A stretch of 64,000 bases of DNA from Cutibacterium namnetense (GTDB lineage: Bacteria; Actinomycetota; Actinomycetes; Propionibacteriales; Propionibacteriaceae). Position 1 is the stretch's first letter. Every line of letters starts with the position of its first letter. Both the position numbers and the translations under genes were made by a program. The stretch is from contig NZ_LWHO01000002.1 of NCBI RefSeq assembly GCF_001642025.1, forward strand, positions 62,001 through 126,000. Direction: 5' to 3'. Positions 28,180 to 35,683 of this stretch are shown here, piece by piece. Below the pieces are notes generated by a model. The model saw only the letters and a list, made by a program, of their open reading frames with translations. It was not told where the DNA came from and searched no databases.

Positions 28180-29142
28180 TCAGTTCTGATGCAAGTCCGT
28201 GTTGAGTTCGATCTTGTGGTTACCACGGCTGCGGGCTTTGACGACCCCCGTCGTTGAATCACGAATGTAGAGGATGTCGCTGGCGCCGGAGAGCTCAGAT
28301 GCCTTGACAACCTTGCCCTCAGGAAGAGTCACCTTGGTGCCTGCAGTGACGTAGAGGCCAGCCTCGACGACGCAGTTGTCACCTAGGGAAATGCCGATTC
28401 CGGCCTCAGCTCCAAGCAGGCAGCCGCGACCGATCGTCACCTGCTCCTTGCCGCCACCCGAGAGGGTCCCCATGATGGAGGCTCCACCACCGATATCGGT
28501 GCCGTCGCCGACGATGACACCCTGGCTGATGCGTCCCTCGACCATCGAGTGGCCTAGCGTGCCTGCGTTGAAGTTGACGAACCCCTCGTGCATGACAGTG
28601 GTTCCCTCGGCCAGATGGGCTCCCAAACGGACCCGGTCGGCGTCACCGATGCGCACACCAGAGGGGACGACGAAATCCACCATGCGCGGGAACTTGTCGA
28701 TCAGAAGAACGGTGAATGGGGCATGGGCGACGCGTGCCTCCATACGGGCCTTCTCGAGATCGGCCACACGGATTGGGCCTATCGTGGTCCAGACGTTATT
28801 GGGGAGCACACCGAAAATGCCATCGAGGTTAATGGTGCGGGGAGCAGCTAACCGGGACGACAGTAGATGCAGGCGCAGATATGCGTCGGGCACGTTGGCA
28901 GGAGCGTCATCCAGATTGACGACGGTGCGCACTACCTCAGTGTGCACATTGCGGATAGCGTCACGACCAGCTTCAGTTACCCGGTGCAGATCAACCGGGG
29001 CGGGGGAGCCGTCGGGGGAGCCCAGCTGAGGCGCGGGATACCAGGTATCCAGCACGTCTCCGTCCTCGTGGACGGTGGCCAAGCCCCATCCCCAGGCCTG
29101 CCGGTCAGCCGAGGCGGTCTGCGAAGTCGTCGTCTGCGTCAT
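28180..29142 (-). CDS. dapD: Tetrahydrodipicolinate N-succinyltransferase
   Basis: A 320-aa enzyme transferring succinyl from succinyl-CoA to tetrahydrodipicolinate. The left-handed beta-helix repeats are visible from about residue 150 onward ([20 protein letters not shown], then [18 protein letters not shown]). It is of the actinobacterial DapD type. The start at 29142 (MTQTTTS) is favoured over 29172. dapC lies about 2 kb away on the other strand and dapE beyond the amidinotransferase cassette. Confidence 0.94.
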   Translation of the reverse strand: MTQTTTSQTASADRQAWGWGLATVHEDGDVLDTWYPAPQLGSPDGSPAPVDLHRVTEAGRDAIRNVHTEVVRTVVNLDDAPANVPDAYLRLHLLSSRLAAPRTINLDGIFGVLPNNVWTTIGPIRVADLEKARMEARVAHAPFTVLLIDKFPRMVDFVVPSGVRIGDADRVRLGAHLAEGTTVMHEGFVNFNAGTLGHSMVEGRISQGVIVGDGTDIGGGASIMGTLSGGGKEQVTIGRGCLLGAEAGIGISLGDNCVVEAGLYVTAGTKVTLPEGKVVKASELSGASDILYIRDSTTGVVKARSRGNHKIELNTDLHQN

Positions 29143-29214
29143 GGCACTGAGTCTAACCAGCCGCGCCGACAAGACGGTGGGGCGAAACGGGGCTAGGACA
29201 TCTGTGCCTAGGTC

Positions 29215-29244
29215 TTGTACGCATGTATTACTTTGCGCTACCGT
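29215..29244 (+). promoter_or_regulatory. Candidate promoter of the amidinotransferase cassette
   Basis: TTGTAC (29215-29220) and TACCGT (29239-29244), with an 18-bp spacer, resemble a vegetative -35/-10 pair. An 8-bp inverted repeat, CCGTTGAG (29241-29248) with CTCAACGG (29265-29272), straddles the expected transcription start and could be an operator or a 5' hairpin. Confidence 0.5.
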
Positions 29245-29289
29245 TGAGATCGTCGGGATGGTTCCTCAACGGTGAGGCAGGAGAGATCG

Positions 29290-29487
29290 ATGAACATGCA
29301 GCAGTCCGCAGTTCCCGATTGTGACTGGCCGGTACGTGCCCGGCTTACTGAGGTGTCTCCGGCGCCAACGAGCGTAGGTATTGGCAGTTCCGTTCTTTCA
29401 TCAGTGAGTGACCAACGTGGTCTCGAGAGGTTTGCGCGACGCATAGGCGACCCGACAAAGACGGCGGTGAGTGCGCCCTCAAGATGA
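29290..29487 (+). CDS. Small ORF (65 aa) leading the amidinotransferase cassette
   Basis: The ATG at 29290 has an excellent ribosome site (AGGAG, six-base spacing) just downstream of the candidate promoter. It encodes 65 residues starting MNMQQSAVPDCDWPVRARL, with one Cys and a Ser/Val/Gly-rich middle. The stop is 35 bases before the amidinotransferase. No family is recognised, and codon bias is only weakly coding-like. It could be a real small protein, a leader peptide or, speculatively, a peptide substrate; translation is inferred from the ribosome site alone. Confidence 0.45.
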   Translation: MNMQQSAVPDCDWPVRARLTEVSPAPTSVGIGSSVLSSVSDQRGLERFARRIGDPTKTAVSAPSR

Positions 29488-29522
29488 TCGCGCCGACCAA
29501 TGGGAAAACAAGGAAAGGATCA

Positions 29523-30653
29523 ATGATGACCAAGATTGTCAATTCATGGAACGACTGGGATCCGTTGAAACGAGTCATTGTCGGACGTGCAGATAACTCC
29601 GTCATCCCGCCAGAGGAACCGGCAACCTCTGAGAAGGTTCCGGTGGATTCTGCCATGCGGGGGATGTGGGGGCTGCGTCCGCTCGAGACCGTTGAGAAGG
29701 CAAATGCCCAGCTCGACAACCTCGTCGATGTTCTCGAGAAGCATGGAGTGCAGGTTGATCGTCCGACTCCGCTCCAGTGGAATCAAGCTATTGGAACTCC
29801 CGATTTCCGCAACGACTCGATGATGACGTGTATGCCTCCTCGGGATATTCTTCTCACAATTGGCAGCGAGATTATGGCTTCGGCCAATTCCTTCCGCTGC
29901 CGGTATTTCGAATACTTGGCTTACTGGCCTCTCATGAACTCCTATTTTGAGGACGATCCGGAATTCAAGTGGACACAGGCTCCACGCCCGCGCCTTACCG
30001 ACAAGAGCTACAAGCACAACTACTATGACGAGCAGGTTTCGCTTGAGGAGCGTCTGGAGCGCACTGCGGCTAAGGATTTCGTGACGACCGAGGTCGAGCC
30101 TATGTGGGATGCGGCCGACGTCATGCGAATGGGCAAGGATCTCTTCATCCAGCACGGTCTTACGACAAACCGGAAGTCAATGGAATGGTTTAAGCGTTAC
30201 TACCCCGATTTCCGCGTCCATGCGGTGAATTTCCCTGGAGATCCGTACCCCATCCATATCGACGCGACCTTTGTGCCGCTTCGTCCGGGGCTCATCATTA
30301 ACAACCCACATCGTCCGCTGCCGCAGGAGCAGAGGAAGATTTTCGAGGCCAACGACTGGCAGATCGTTGAGGCTGCTCAGCCGGCGCACGACACGCCTCC
30401 GGAATTGTGCTACTCGTCTGTGTGGCTGTCGATGAACTGCTTGGTACTCGATCCGAAGACGGTCATCTGTGAGGCTTCGGAAGTTCATCAGATGGAGCAG
30501 ATGGACAAGCTGGGCATGAACGTGATTCCGGTTGCGTTCCGTGACGCGTACCCATTTGGTGGAGGCCTCCACTGCGCCACGGCTGATGTGTATCGCGAAG
30601 GTACCTGTGAGGATTACTTCCCGAAGCAGGTCGATGATCCGACCTTGGTGTGA
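29523..30653 (+). CDS. Arginine:X amidinotransferase (AGAT/StrB1 family)
   Basis: A 376-aa guanidino-modifying enzyme that moves the amidino group of arginine onto an amine. All three catalytic residues of glycine amidinotransferase are present: Asp196 in WDAADVMRMGKD, His245 in PIHIDATF and Cys351 in GGGLHCATADV. Family members include glycine amidinotransferase (creatine precursor), CyrA and the streptomycin enzyme StrB1. The acceptor here is unknown. ATGs at 29523 and 29526 are both served by AGGAAAGGA. It lies between dapD and dapE, followed by two transporters and a TetR gene. Expected products are a guanidino compound plus ornithine. Confidence 0.88.
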   Translation: MMTKIVNSWNDWDPLKRVIVGRADNSVIPPEEPATSEKVPVDSAMRGMWGLRPLETVEKANAQLDNLVDVLEKHGVQVDRPTPLQWNQAIGTPDFRNDSMMTCMPPRDILLTIGSEIMASANSFRCRYFEYLAYWPLMNSYFEDDPEFKWTQAPRPRLTDKSYKHNYYDEQVSLEERLERTAAKDFVTTEVEPMWDAADVMRMGKDLFIQHGLTTNRKSMEWFKRYYPDFRVHAVNFPGDPYPIHIDATFVPLRPGLIINNPHRPLPQEQRKIFEANDWQIVEAAQPAHDTPPELCYSSVWLSMNCLVLDPKTVICEASEVHQMEQMDKLGMNVIPVAFRDAYPFGGGLHCATADVYREGTCEDYFPKQVDDPTLV

Positions 30654-30663
30654 GGAACCCGTG

Positions 30664-30676
30664 GTCATGCCATGAC
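30664..30676. promoter_or_regulatory. Perfect palindrome between amidinotransferase and DMT transporter
   Basis: GTCATGCCATGAC is a perfect dyad around a central C, ten bases after the amidinotransferase stop. A second compact hairpin, GGGCCGCCGGCCC, lies at 30723-30735. Either could be an operator, an RNA-processing site or a weak attenuator before the transporter gene. Confidence 0.35.
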
Positions 30677-30773
30677 TGATGGGTCTCGGCGGCTCGGTAT
30701 GGAACTTGCGTTGTTCGTTACCGGGCCGCCGGCCCTGATATGGCAGCATCACCCCTAGAAAGAGGAGTATGTC

Positions 30774-31835
30774 ATGAGCATGGAGCCGGGCATCATCAAT
30801 GTTGAACAGGAAATTCCAGCTATCGGCACGATGAACCAGAAATTAGGATTCGTGTCCATGATTTTATCTGCAACGGGCATGGGGCTGGTGGGTGCCTTCG
30901 GGCGTTTGAGTACTCCGGTGGATCCCGCGACGGGAAGTAAGTACATCATCGGTGATTTTTTGGCCGCCGGTAGGATGATGGTCGGGGTTCTGGGATTCCT
31001 CCTCATCATCGTGGCGCTTGAAAAATGGTCTGAGCTTCGTCGCGTTCGAATCTCACCGGCCATCATCGGAGGTGGGCTGGCGATAGGGGCATCTTTGGCC
31101 TTGTATGTTTCGGCCACCCTTATGACCACGATCGCTAACGCAGTTTTTCTTATTTATACTGGACCGCTGTTTGCGACGATTCTGGCAAGGATTTTTCTGA
31201 AGGAGAGAGTCGGGCTTCGAAACGGTATTTTCTTCTCGCTGGTCTTCACGGGCATGCTCTTTACTGTCGGCTTGGTGCGGCTGGGCGGTGGCTCAGTGGT
31301 ATCTTTCGGGCTGCAACTTGGTGCTGTAGAGGGTCTCCCTAGAAAACCTCTTGGGGATCTGTTCGGATTGGGCTCGGGTGTTTTTTACGGCCTGGCGCTA
31401 TTTTTCTATCGCTACAGAGGCGACGTTTCTTCGGAAGTGCGAGGATTTTGGAATTTCGTTTTTGGTACGGTAGGTGCGTCCGTAGTGTTAGCGCTGAGGA
31501 TTATGTTCTTGGACCAGACGAATCCAGTGACTGTCATGACCGGAAGAAATTGGTTGTGGGCGATCGTCTTATTTGTCGTATGTGGCCTGGGTGCCATCGG
31601 TCTGTTGGTTGTTGCGGGAAAGAACCTGAAAGCGGTGGAGCTCGCCACGACCGCCTACTGGGAATGTGTGATAGCACTCCTGCTGGGGTGGCTCGTGTGG
31701 GGCGAGTCGCTTACCTTGACCAGTTCGATTGGCGGGGCCTTGATCCTGCTAGGAGGAGCGGGTCCTGTTGTCTTCGAGTTGTTCGGTCGTGAGCGGCTGC
31801 CGGAGGGCGAGCGAAGTGTCCCTGACTGTGGCTGA
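30774..31835 (+). CDS. DMT-superfamily (EamA) transporter
   Basis: A 353-aa membrane protein with about ten hydrophobic helices and two EamA-type repeats (about residues 25-170 and 195-340). AIGASLALYVSATLMTTIAN and LKAVELATTAYWECVIALLL are typical EamA segments. The start has AGAGGAG seven bases upstream. The first gap, about 30 polar residues between helices 1 and 2, is longer than usual. As the gene directly after the amidinotransferase, it may export the guanidino product or ornithine; this is inference. Confidence 0.85.
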   Translation: MSMEPGIINVEQEIPAIGTMNQKLGFVSMILSATGMGLVGAFGRLSTPVDPATGSKYIIGDFLAAGRMMVGVLGFLLIIVALEKWSELRRVRISPAIIGGGLAIGASLALYVSATLMTTIANAVFLIYTGPLFATILARIFLKERVGLRNGIFFSLVFTGMLFTVGLVRLGGGSVVSFGLQLGAVEGLPRKPLGDLFGLGSGVFYGLALFFYRYRGDVSSEVRGFWNFVFGTVGASVVLALRIMFLDQTNPVTVMTGRNWLWAIVLFVVCGLGAIGLLVVAGKNLKAVELATTAYWECVIALLLGWLVWGESLTLTSSIGGALILLGGAGPVVFELFGRERLPEGERSVPDCG

Positions 31836-31850
31836 AGTGGGGCAGTGCTG

Positions 31851-33146
31851 ATGTCGGAGGACCACTCTGGAGTCGTCAGGAAGGTCGTTGTTGCCTCGTT
31901 TCTGGGGAATTTCGTGGAATGGTTCGACTATGCCACGTACTCATATTTGGCAGTGACAATCTCCAGAGTGTTCTTCCCTCAGGGGACAAGTAGGGGTGCT
32001 CTTATCCAGACCTTCGCCATATTTGCCCTGTCTTTCCTTCTTCGTCCGATAGGAGCGGTGCTATGGGGGTGTTGGGGGGACAAATACGGTCGTAGGTGGT
32101 CTCTTTCAGTCTCCATCCTCATGATGGCTGTAGCTTCTTTCCTCATTGGTTGTTTGCCGTCGTTCGCTGTGGCGGGAGCGTTCGCGCCTATCGGGCTGCT
32201 GGTATGCCGGATGGTCCAAGGATTTTCTGCATCGGGGGAGTATGCCGGGGCGGCCACGTTCTTGGCCGAGTACGCACCTGCCGGTCGTCGAGGGTGCTAC
32301 GTATCTATCGTCCCGGCCTCGACGGCGGCGGGTCTGCTCATGGGATCCCTTAGCGCTGCGATGATCGAAGGTTGTTTGCCACAGGGCGCGGTGGAGGCAT
32401 GGGGATGGCGGTTGCCTTTCCTGGCGGCCGGGCCATTGGGGCTATGGGCTCGTCACGTGTGGCTCGAGCTTGAGGATTCTCCGGTGTACCAGGAGCTTAG
32501 TGAGGCCGAAACGGGGACATCCGTCGGACTCAGGCCATTGAAGATGCTCTTGTGTGGTCACCAGCGGTCTTTAGTGGTGAGCATTGGAGTTGCATCGCTC
32601 AATGCGGTGGGTTTCTATCTCGTTCTCACCTACCTGCCGACGTATTTGTCGAATGAACTAGGTTTCAATTCTCGCGAGTCCTTCCTCTCGGTGAATATCA
32701 GCCTTTTGTTCTACCTGCTGGCGATCTTTGCGATGGGATGGCTTTCTGACCGTATTGGGCGAAAGCGCATGTTAGTTGCGGCTAGTGTGGGCTTCGTCCT
32801 CTTTTCTGTTCCCCTGTTCATGGTCATGGGGACTGGGCAGCTGTGGAAGGCATGCCTTGCAGAAGGGGCGCTGTGCCTGTTCCTCACTGCCAACGACGGC
32901 ACGATGGCCAGTTACTTGGCTGAGTCTTTTCCCACGGAACTTCGATACACCGGTTTTGCGGTGAGCCAGAATCTGGCGAACGCCGTGTTCGGGGGTACGG
33001 CATCCGCCGTCTGCACTTGGGTTATCGGGGTGTCTGGTTCGCGCCTGGCACCGGCGTGGTACCTCGCGGCAGTCTCGCTCCTTTCGCTGTGTGCCATGGT
33101 CGCATCGCACGAACACACGGGCCGTGACCTCAGCGAGGTCGCCTAG
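31851..33146 (+). CDS. MFS transporter, metabolite:H+ symporter (MHS/ProP-like)
   Basis: A 431-aa transporter with about twelve helices. It has the MHS N-terminus VVASFLGNFVEWFDYATYSYL and the MFS loops GCWGDKYGRRWSL and GWLSDRIGRKRM. Relatives import betaine, proline, citrate or ketoglutarate. The start at 31851 is preferred; GTG at 31845 is also possible. It begins 15 bases after the DMT gene. Its stop overlaps the convergent tetR by four bases. The substrate may be the amine acceptor or arginine-derived compounds, but this is not visible in sequence. Confidence 0.86.
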   Translation: MSEDHSGVVRKVVVASFLGNFVEWFDYATYSYLAVTISRVFFPQGTSRGALIQTFAIFALSFLLRPIGAVLWGCWGDKYGRRWSLSVSILMMAVASFLIGCLPSFAVAGAFAPIGLLVCRMVQGFSASGEYAGAATFLAEYAPAGRRGCYVSIVPASTAAGLLMGSLSAAMIEGCLPQGAVEAWGWRLPFLAAGPLGLWARHVWLELEDSPVYQELSEAETGTSVGLRPLKMLLCGHQRSLVVSIGVASLNAVGFYLVLTYLPTYLSNELGFNSRESFLSVNISLLFYLLAIFAMGWLSDRIGRKRMLVAASVGFVLFSVPLFMVMGTGQLWKACLAEGALCLFLTANDGTMASYLAESFPTELRYTGFAVSQNLANAVFGGTASAVCTWVIGVSGSRLAPAWYLAAVSLLSLCAMVASHEHTGRDLSEVA

Positions 33147-33781
33147 CGCTTAGTGGACTCCTCTTCGGTCGAATGAGGCGGAGCTGGACCTATGGAATCG
33201 GGGCCAGGCTCGTATGCCGGCAGACTGATCAGCTGGCGAAGGAGGGTTTCGACGGTTGCATGGGGATCGCGTCCCTCGGATAGCGCTGTGACGATTCCGC
33301 CGTCGATAACGGCGATCACGAGTTCTGCTGGATAGGGGATTTTAGCGACGGCGAGAATGCGTGATATTGCATTGTCCAGCCGTCCGCGTCCGGCGCGATA
33401 AGCGGTGGAGATGGTTTCGTTGTCCCCTGCTGAGATGAGCTCGAGATAGTGCCCCAGAAGAGGAGCTGGGCGTGAGATCATTGCTCGAATCAGATATTCG
33501 ATCACTTCGTCGGTCCCCGTTTCGGGGTGATGATTTTCAGCCTCGTCCGCAATCGCTTCAGCGATGTGAGCCCACGCTCGGATATTGAGTTTGGCGGCTT
33601 CGGCCAGGAGCTCTTCGCGGTCATCGAAATAATATACGGTGGAAGAAGGTGAGAGATCTGCCAGACGTGCTGCAGCTCTCATAGTGACAGCTCTGGGGCC
33701 GCCACTGCTTAACAGTGAAGCCGCTGATTGGATGAGTTTTTGGCGTCGGTGATGACCTTTTGCCGTCATTTGTTGAGCCAT
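33143..33781 (-). CDS. TetR-family transcriptional regulator
   Basis: A 212-aa regulator. The N-terminal helix-turn-helix covers about residues 12-58 (AASLLSSGGPRAVTMRAAA, then STVYYFDDREELLAEAA). The C-terminal domain has no recognised ligand motif. It is convergent with the MFS gene and transcribed away from dapE. Palindromes just upstream (33799-33821) suggest autoregulation; control of the adjacent amidinotransferase cassette is inferred from proximity. Confidence 0.85.
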   Translation of the reverse strand: MAQQMTAKGHHRRQKLIQSAASLLSSGGPRAVTMRAAARLADLSPSSTVYYFDDREELLAEAAKLNIRAWAHIAEAIADEAENHHPETGTDEVIEYLIRAMISRPAPLLGHYLELISAGDNETISTAYRAGRGRLDNAISRILAVAKIPYPAELVIAVIDGGIVTALSEGRDPHATVETLLRQLISLPAYEPGPDSIGPAPPHSTEEESTKR

Positions 33782-33798
33782 TTTGTCACCTTGTGATG

Positions 33799-33821
33799 TT
33801 GCAATCTGCAATGTGTCACAT
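33799..33821. promoter_or_regulatory. Paired palindromes in the tetR-dapE intergenic region
   Basis: TTGCAATCTGCAA (33799-33811) is a perfect inverted repeat with a three-base centre, and it shares one base with a second perfect dyad, ATGTGTCACAT (33811-33821). They lie 18-40 bases upstream of the TetR start, which is the expected place for its operator. Confidence 0.5.
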
Positions 33822-33903
33822 GTATTTATCATATCAATCTTTGGGCCGTTGTTCGCGCATCTTCCGCAGACTGCTCCGTAGCGGCGCTGGTAAGGTGTCT
33901 GCC

Positions 33904-34995
33904 ATGGACTTGAAGCCCACGGGCGACCTGCACGAGCTCTTTCGTCGGCTCGTCGACATCGAGTCGGTATCTATGCACGAGGCACCTATTGCCGATGCAG
34001 TGGAGGAGGCGTTGGCGCCGTATAAACATCTTGAGGTGACAAGACTCGGCAACTCCGTCGTTGCCCGTACTCACCTTGGGCGTTCCGAGCGGGTCGTCAT
34101 TGCTGGCCACCTCGACACCGTTCCGGTCGTTGAGAACCTGCCGTCTCGCGTTGAGCGGCGCTCTGACGGGGACTATCTCGTGGGCCGGGGCACGTGCGAC
34201 ATGAAAGGTGGTATCGCTGTCGCGCTCGCCTTGGCTGCGAGTCTTGAGAGGCCGGCCAGGGACGTTACATGGGCATTCTATGAGTGTGAGGAGATCGCGG
34301 CCGAGTACAACGGCTTAGAGAGAATCGCCTCTCAGCGTCCTGACCTCCTCGATGGGGACTTCGCCATTCTTATGGAGCCCACAGATAGCCGGGTGGAGGG
34401 CGGTTGTCAGGGAACTATGCGTTTCACTCTTGAGGTGGCGGGGCGGGCAGCCCATTCAGCTCGTTCGTGGGTCGGGCACAATGCGATCCACGATCTGGGG
34501 GCCGTCCTGGAACGCCTCAACCGCTGGCAAGAACGGGATCCGTTCGTCGAGGTCGACGGGCTGACCTTCCATGAAGGCCTCAACGCGACGATGGTAGAAG
34601 CCGGTGTGGCGGGTAACGTCATCCCACCTAACGCCACCATTCAGATCAATTATCGGTACGCCCCCGACAAGACGACCGAACAAGCCCGGCAGTACATGGA
34701 GGACCTGTTCGATGAATGGCCGATGACCATTCTGGACTTGTCAGCTCCCGCCAGACCAGGACTCGACCGCCCGTTGGCGAAGTCTTTCGTTGCCGCGGTG
34801 GGCGGGGAACCGGGTCCTAAGTATGGCTGGACGGACGTCGCCCGTTTCGGACAACTTGGAATACCTGCGGTCAATTTCGGGCCAGGAAATGCGCTGTGCG
34901 CACACCAGGCGGATGAGTGCTGTCGGCTCGGTTCACTAGACGAGTGTCACCGGGCGCTGCACACGTGGTTGACATCGGAAGGTGGGTCCCGGTGA
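33904..34995 (+). CDS. dapE: Succinyl-diaminopimelate desuccinylase
   Basis: A 363-aa M20 metallopeptidase. Metal-site motifs include VIAGHLDTVPV, GTCDMKGG (bridging Asp) and EEIAAEYNG, and the C-terminal metal ligand region reads LCAHQADE. The internal dimerisation domain (about residues 170-280) is visible. With DapC and DapD nearby, the DapE assignment in the succinylase branch of lysine synthesis is solid. The start at 33904 is used; longer open frame upstream crosses the divergent tetR promoter. Confidence 0.93.
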   Translation: MDLKPTGDLHELFRRLVDIESVSMHEAPIADAVEEALAPYKHLEVTRLGNSVVARTHLGRSERVVIAGHLDTVPVVENLPSRVERRSDGDYLVGRGTCDMKGGIAVALALAASLERPARDVTWAFYECEEIAAEYNGLERIASQRPDLLDGDFAILMEPTDSRVEGGCQGTMRFTLEVAGRAAHSARSWVGHNAIHDLGAVLERLNRWQERDPFVEVDGLTFHEGLNATMVEAGVAGNVIPPNATIQINYRYAPDKTTEQARQYMEDLFDEWPMTILDLSAPARPGLDRPLAKSFVAAVGGEPGPKYGWTDVARFGQLGIPAVNFGPGNALCAHQADECCRLGSLDECHRALHTWLTSEGGSR

Positions 34996-35106
34996 GCGCA
35001 CGGCAATTCGCTGGAGGGTGTGACAACCAGGCGAATCTCGGTCGTGTCCGCATCACCGATGACCTGACCGAGGTCGTCGTCCAATTCTGTTGTTGGGAGA
35101 TCTGAC

Positions 35107-35412
35107 ATGGCATGGTTGCTTGCTGCTGTCGTCATCATCGTCATCGGGCTCGCCGTTATGGCGGGGGCCGGGAAATTTGGACAGGTCCCGGCGGTCGTAG
35201 ATGACCGCCCGGTCCCAGATCTGCCTGAGGGCGACCTGGATGCGGAGAGCCTGCGTTCGGCTCGCTTCGCAGTGGTGCCACGGGGTTACTCAATGTGTCA
35301 GGTGGATCAGCTCCTCGAGCGTCTGGCTGCCCAGATGGAGGCCGGCCAGGGGCCCAATCTCACGAGGACCGGCCAGCCCATCCCTGACGCTAACGACCCA
35401 GATACGGAATAA
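35107..35412 (+). CDS. Small membrane protein with DivIVA-like segment
   Basis: A 101-aa protein with one N-terminal hydrophobic helix (about residues 3-22) and a soluble tail. The segment LRSARFAVVPRGYSMCQVDQLLERLAAQM matches the short DivIVA-domain signature seen in many actinobacterial proteins. The role may be cell pole or wall related; no precise function is known. A GGGAGA ribosome site precedes the ATG. It is transcribed with the DUF3117 gene 40 bases downstream. Confidence 0.75.
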   Translation: MAWLLAAVVIIVIGLAVMAGAGKFGQVPAVVDDRPVPDLPEGDLDAESLRSARFAVVPRGYSMCQVDQLLERLAAQMEAGQGPNLTRTGQPIPDANDPDTE

Positions 35413-35452
35413 TAGAAGATGCACCACTGCCCAGTGATTGAGGAAGAGTGAC

Positions 35453-35620
35453 ATGGCAGCTATGAAGCCCCGTACCGGTGACGGTCCCATGGAGGTCGCG
35501 AAGGAGGGCCGTGGCATCATCATGCGCGTTCCAGTCGAAGGTGGCGGTCGGCTGGTTGTTGAACTCAACCCAGACGAAGCCCAAGAACTGTTCGCGTGCC
35601 TCAAGGACGTCGTCGGCTGA
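35453..35620 (+). CDS. DUF3117 domain protein
   Basis: A 55-aa conserved actinobacterial protein. The sequence begins MAAMKPRTGDGPMEVAKEGR and contains RVPVEGGGRLVVEL, typical of DUF3117. The start at 35453 has GAGGAAG about eight bases upstream. Its function is unknown. Confidence 0.87.
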   Translation: MAAMKPRTGDGPMEVAKEGRGIIMRVPVEGGGRLVVELNPDEAQELFACLKDVVG

Positions 35621-35637
35621 CGCAGATGACTGACGAT

Positions 35638-35665
35638 CGTGCCCGGCTCGAATGAGCCGGGCACG
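35638..35665. terminator. Bidirectional hairpin between DUF3117 gene and glgA
   Basis: Twelve-bp perfect arms (35638-35649 and 35654-35665) with a GAAT loop lie between convergent genes. Confidence 0.7.
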
Positions 35666-35683
35666 GCTGTGCAAAGTGAGCTG

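Noticed and set aside
34992-35105. Possible 37-codon ORF beginning at GTG over the dapE stop
   Set aside because: It overlaps dapE by four bases and has a weak GGAAGG, but the product shows no pattern and lies in the leader of the DivIVA-like gene.
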